Shown here piece after piece: positions 61,205 through 64,000 of a DNA stretch of 64,000 nt. The stretch's first letter is position 1. Each line of letters opens with the position of its first letter. The DNA comes from Chryseobacterium flavum (lineage in GTDB: Bacteria; Bacteroidota; Bacteroidia; Flavobacteriales; Weeksellaceae). The stretch spans positions 372,001 to 436,000 of the forward strand of contig NZ_QNUE01000001.1 of assembly GCF_003385595.1 (NCBI RefSeq). Reading direction: 5' to 3'. Both the position numbers and the translations under genes were made by a program. The notes under the pieces are model-generated. The model did not search any database, had not been told where the DNA came from, and saw only the letters and a program-made list of their open reading frames with translations.

Positions 61205-61615
61205 ATGATACATACAACACACTCAATACGAGTACGTTACGGAGAAACAGACCCTATGAAATATGTTTACTACGGCAACTATGCCGAGTACTTCGAAATA
61301 GGAAGGGTTGAACTCTTCAGAAGCATCGGAATGTCATACAATGAAATTGAAAACCAAGGAATTTGGCTACCTGTTTCGGAGTATAAAATCAAGTACATCA
61401 GACCTGCCTTATATGATCAAAAATTAGAAATTCATACCTATATAAAAAAAATTCCGGGAGTGAGAATTGAATTCGAATATGAAATTTACAATGAAGAACA
61501 TATTAAAATAACTGAAGCCTCTACCACACTCTTCTTTTTAGATGCCAAAACCAATAAAATAATCAAATGTCCGGATGTACTGATGAAACTAATTCTGGCA
61601 AACTGGGAAGAATAA
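61205..61615 (+). CDS. Acyl-CoA thioesterase, YbgC/4HBT hotdog family
   Basis: A 136-residue hotdog-fold thioesterase that hydrolyses acyl-CoA in the cytoplasm. The 4HBT signature is clear: IRVRYGETDPMKYVYYGNYA (8-27), with the catalytic Asp in ETDPMKYVYYGNY, then EYFEIGRVELFRSIGMSY. The start is the internal ATG at 61205 (MIHTTHSIRVRYGE), seven codons after another ATG that would place translation on top of the promoter. The natural acyl-CoA is unknown. It is oriented divergently from dnaA. Confidence 0.9.
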   Translation: MIHTTHSIRVRYGETDPMKYVYYGNYAEYFEIGRVELFRSIGMSYNEIENQGIWLPVSEYKIKYIRPALYDQKLEIHTYIKKIPGVRIEFEYEIYNEEHIKITEASTTLFFLDAKTNKIIKCPDVLMKLILANWEE

Positions 61616-61734
61616 GGCCTGAAGACTATTTTTACTTTATTTTCAGTTGTTAAACCTCAATCCCAAAGGTGTTTTATATCTGAATAATTTGCACCTTTGC
61701 AGTTCAGTTCAACAATATTTTTATCTCAACATTT

Positions 61735-62583
61735 ATGAAGATTGCATTTTTGGGGCCTCATGCCAGTTTTACCCAGCTTGCGGCTGCTCAGCTTTTTCCG
61801 GAAGATGAGCTTTTACCACAAGCCAGTATTTTAGATTGTTTTAATGCAGTAGAAACCGGAGAAACTATCAAAGCTGTGGTACCTCTTGAAAATTCTATAG
61901 AAGGGACCGTTTCAATGACGCTGGATTATTTGTATAAAACTCCATCTATTAAAATAGAAGCAGAAGCAGTAATGCCTATTGCACATCACCTGATGATTCA
62001 TCCGGAAAGCACAATAGAAAATATTGAAAAAATATATTCGCACCCACAGGCGTTAGCCCAGAGTTTCCATTTTTTGGATAATCATTATAAAACAATTGCT
62101 AAACAGGATTTTTCGTCTACTGCAGCTGCTGCAAAATATGTTTCTGAAAATAAAGAGCTACCGATTGCAGCCGTTGCAAATCAGTTTGCAGCCAATTTAT
62201 ATGGCTTAAAGATTATTAACCGCAATATTCAGGATTTTGAGCAGAATCACACCCGGTTTATTGTTATATCTAAAGAACAGAACACCTATCATAATAACGG
62301 GCTTGATGTTTTAGGTGAAAAATCCGGAATGCTGATTACTCTTCCTGAAGATCATCCGGGAGGATTACATCAGGTACTGTCAGTTTTTGCATGGAGAAAG
62401 ATGAATCTTAGCAAGATAGAATCCAGAACGTTAAAAACAGGATTGGGAAATTACTTCTTCTTCATCAATGTGGTAGGTGAATGGCAGGAAATTTTACATG
62501 GAAATGCACTGAAGGAACTTGAATCCATCAATGCTGAAGTAGATTTCTTAGGTACTTACAAAGAATTTCTTTTGGAAAGTTAG
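61735..62583 (+). CDS. pheA: Prephenate dehydratase
   Basis: Converts prephenate to phenylpyruvate in phenylalanine synthesis. The 282-residue protein has the N-terminal MKIAFLGPHASFTQLAA, the ENSIEGTVSMTLDYL region (about 57-71), the catalytic TRF motif in QNHTRFIVIS, and a C-terminal ACT regulatory domain (GGLHQVLSVFAWRKMNLSKI; ESRTLKTGLGNYFFF) expected to bind phenylalanine. This is the monofunctional form, without a chorismate mutase domain. A strong terminator follows. Confidence 0.96.
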   Translation: MKIAFLGPHASFTQLAAAQLFPEDELLPQASILDCFNAVETGETIKAVVPLENSIEGTVSMTLDYLYKTPSIKIEAEAVMPIAHHLMIHPESTIENIEKIYSHPQALAQSFHFLDNHYKTIAKQDFSSTAAAAKYVSENKELPIAAVANQFAANLYGLKIINRNIQDFEQNHTRFIVISKEQNTYHNNGLDVLGEKSGMLITLPEDHPGGLHQVLSVFAWRKMNLSKIESRTLKTGLGNYFFFINVVGEWQEILHGNALKELESINAEVDFLGTYKEFLLES

Positions 62584-62605
62584 CAATTTTATCAGATATC
62601 CGACA

Positions 62606-62637
62606 AAAACACTGCCTTTATGGCAGTGTTTTTTTAT
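62606..62637 (+). terminator. Terminator after pheA
   Basis: A perfect 11-bp stem AAAACACTGCC/GGCAGTGTTTT with a 5-base loop and a T-tract, 22 bases after the pheA stop. Confidence 0.9.
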
Positions 62638-62752
62638 TTTACAAAATTTATAAAACATTGATTTACAGAATATAAACACTTAAAATATGATAAAATTGTT
62701 AATATTTAAAAATTTAACAATTCAAAACGAGGAGATTTAACATAATTTTTAT

Positions 62753-62760
62753 TAAATTTG
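62753..62760 (+). promoter_or_regulatory. Candidate -7 box of the C1q-like gene
   Basis: TAAATTTG matches TAnnTTTG but has no clear TTG upstream and sits about 176 bases before the gene. AT-rich context makes it uncertain. Confidence 0.4.
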
Positions 62761-62936
62761 ATTCATCAATTAAAAAATCACAAAACGTAACCAAATTATG
62801 AAACAATGTACAAAAAAATACAAACATATGTTTAATAAATAAACAACCATTTAATATTAAACTTATGTAATTCACAAACCGGCAATTCTCATTGCTTTGT
62901 CCCTCAAAACAAGAAACTAATTAAAAAAATTCGATC

Positions 62937-63644
62937 ATGAAAACTAAAATCTACAGCTTACTTTTAGCTTGTGCAACCCTACCCTTATTTTCCCAAGTTG
63001 GGATCAATACGGCAACCCCAAGTGCAACTTTAGACGTAAACGGAAATACAAAAATCCGTACTACCCCTGCAGCCCCGGCATTAACTGGCTACCAGGTTCT
63101 TGGTATCAATAGTGCCAACTCAGAAGTATCTACAATTGATCCACTGCTAATTTATGCAGCTGCCAATACCAATTCATCAGTATATGCTGCAAAGAAGACT
63201 GCTGGAATCAGCCTTTTGAGCCTTGGGCTTTTTCCTTCTGGATTCAGAGCTGTTAACTTCTTAGCAGCAGAAAGAACTATAGGGTCTGCCAGTTTATTCA
63301 GCGACACAGATAATACCTACATAATTCCATCCACAGGCGTTTATGCTGTAGGCTTTACATTCCGTTACGGAACCGGTCTCCAGGCTTCATTGTTAGCCAA
63401 TAATCCGGGAGTTGGTATTGTAAGAACAAGAGCTGGTGTAGCTACTACTATAGACAGCCGTCCGTTCAGTGGAGCGAACCTGATCCTATTAAGTTTAACG
63501 ATTTCCGAAAGTTCTCTTAATTCAGTCTATTCCTTCCAGGCAGGAGACAAAGTTTCATTTGGACTTGTCGGATCAACAGCATTGGACGTAGGTTTATTAG
63601 GATCCAGTGTTGCTTCATTCTACATTTACAAGATATCTAATTAG
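62937..63644 (+). CDS. Secreted protein with GINTxxPxATLDVNG repeat and C1q/TNF-like head
   Basis: A 235-residue secreted protein. The signal peptide ends LPLFSQ. The mature part opens with VGINTATPSATLDVNGNTKI, the hallmark of Bacteroidota surface or fibre-like proteins that trimerise. The rest is rich in Gly, Ser and Ala, with strands (YIIPSTGVYAVGFTFRYG; YSFQAGDKVSFGLVGS; VASFYIYKIS) that fit a C1q/TNF jelly-roll domain. A structural or adhesive role is likely. It is followed by a terminator and a gene with its own promoter. Confidence 0.8.
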   Translation: MKTKIYSLLLACATLPLFSQVGINTATPSATLDVNGNTKIRTTPAAPALTGYQVLGINSANSEVSTIDPLLIYAAANTNSSVYAAKKTAGISLLSLGLFPSGFRAVNFLAAERTIGSASLFSDTDNTYIIPSTGVYAVGFTFRYGTGLQASLLANNPGVGIVRTRAGVATTIDSRPFSGANLILLSLTISESSLNSVYSFQAGDKVSFGLVGSTALDVGLLGSSVASFYIYKISN

Positions 63645-63676
63645 TAAAAACATATTGTTAGTTATTTATACGGTTG

Positions 63677-63707
63677 ATCCATCACTGAATTGTGATGGAT
63701 TAATTTT
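63677..63707 (+). terminator. Terminator after the C1q-like gene
   Basis: Perfect 9-bp stem ATCCATCAC/GTGATGGAT with loop TGAATT, then TAATTTTT. The -33 element of the next promoter overlaps its loop and right arm. Confidence 0.8.
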
Positions 63708-63719
63708 TGGCTATATTTG
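63690..63719 (+). promoter_or_regulatory. Promoter of the right-edge membrane protein gene
   Basis: TTG (63690-63692), a 19-bp spacer and TATATTTG (63712-63719), an exact match to the Bacteroidota consensus, 14 bases before the ATG at 63734. Confidence 0.65.
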
Positions 63720-63733
63720 ATAAAAACTATGAA

Positions 63734-64000
63734 ATGAATGAGTATCTCGTTATCATATTGATCATTGTCATTGTTCTTATTTTCAATAATCTGAATGCTA
63801 AAATCAGAAAACTTGAAAAAGAAGTATCAGATCTGAATGCTAAAATCGGAAAGATTACAGATACAGAAACTTTCAGGGGGAAAACACAGTCTGATAAAAA
63901 CAGCCTGCCATCACAAACACCGATTGATACACCTTACAACAAAGAGGAACAGATTCCCGTATCTCATGAAACTCTTCCTGCATCTGATCAGAAAGAATGG
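63734..64000 (+). CDS. Membrane protein N-terminal fragment, probably DUF2339
   Basis: The gene runs off the right edge; 89 codons are visible. Residues 4-17 (YLVIILIIVIVLIF) are a membrane helix, followed by a coiled coil (NNLNAKIRKLEKEVSDLNAK) and a polar, Pro/Ser/Gln-rich linker. This start is typical of large DUF2339 membrane proteins, which continue with many helices, but the diagnostic part lies outside the window. Confidence 0.6.
   Translation, partial: MNEYLVIILIIVIVLIFNNLNAKIRKLEKEVSDLNAKIGKITDTETFRGKTQSDKNSLPSQTPIDTPYNKEEQIPVSHETLPASDQKEW

Larger units (their letters stand above)
62584..62936 (+). other. Long AT-rich spacer before the C1q-like gene
   Basis: This 353-base gap holds the pheA terminator, then AT-rich DNA. 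A TAAATTTG box at 62753-62760 would give a leader of about 170 bases before the ATG at 62937. I see no riboswitch, small reading frame or clear hairpin in the leader. Confidence 0.5.

Overview
The window looks like chromosomal DNA of a Flavobacteriia member (Bacteroidota), most likely Chryseobacterium or a close relative in the Weeksellaceae. This rests on SusC/SusD and type IX secretion proteins, on repeated Bacteroidota-type promoter boxes (TAnnTTTG, several with TTG about 19-21 bp upstream), on AT-rich spacers with little Shine-Dalgarno signal, and on the protein families present. No rRNA, tRNA, CRISPR array or insertion sequence was seen.

Layout. 1-4.2 kb: the 5' end of a PEP carboxylase-like gene, two small exported proteins, a YqhD-type alcohol dehydrogenase, a lipocalin-like lipoprotein and an SGNH hydrolase. 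4.2-10.3 kb: a DEAD-box helicase, a UbiB-type kinase, a GNAT-nitrilase fusion and an unannotated 54-residue cysteine-rich peptide with a bacteriocin-like leader. 10.3-16.7 kb: a purine cluster read right to left (purM-purN-purH-purD-guaA) whose spacers carry palindromic repeats. 17-18.3 kb: an FMN reductase and a pirin.

18.5-42.8 kb: a maltodextrin/starch utilisation locus, all on the minus strand: SusC, SusD, SusE/F, GH97 alpha-glucosidase, then GH13 enzyme, NTF2-like protein and MFS sugar transporter. A 12-kb block lies between the GH97 and GH13 genes. It encodes a type IX sorting-domain protein, a 3442-residue SpvB/FG-GAP/RHS polymorphic toxin and a lipoprotein whose start overlaps the toxin stop (ATGA). 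The toxin tip and the lipoprotein gene are visibly AT-richer than the RHS core. The tip carries a His-Gly and an Ala-Cys-Asn motif reminiscent of clan CD (caspase-like) peptidases. This block is the most likely novel system in the window.

43-64 kb: metG; a methyltransferase; an iron-uptake pair (TonB-dependent receptor and siderophore-interacting reductase); an AraC-TolC-HlyD-MFS tripartite efflux operon; Mpo1-like and DUF2891 genes with overlapping convergent stops; a DUF4349 lipoprotein; an eRF1-domain-like small protein; a tetrapyrrole-methylase-fold methyltransferase with a low-molecular-weight phosphatase; dnaA (without recognisable DnaA boxes beside it); a YbgC-type thioesterase; pheA; a secreted C1q-like protein; and the start of a probable DUF2339 membrane protein.

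All functional names come from reading motifs by eye and recalling families. No database search was run.
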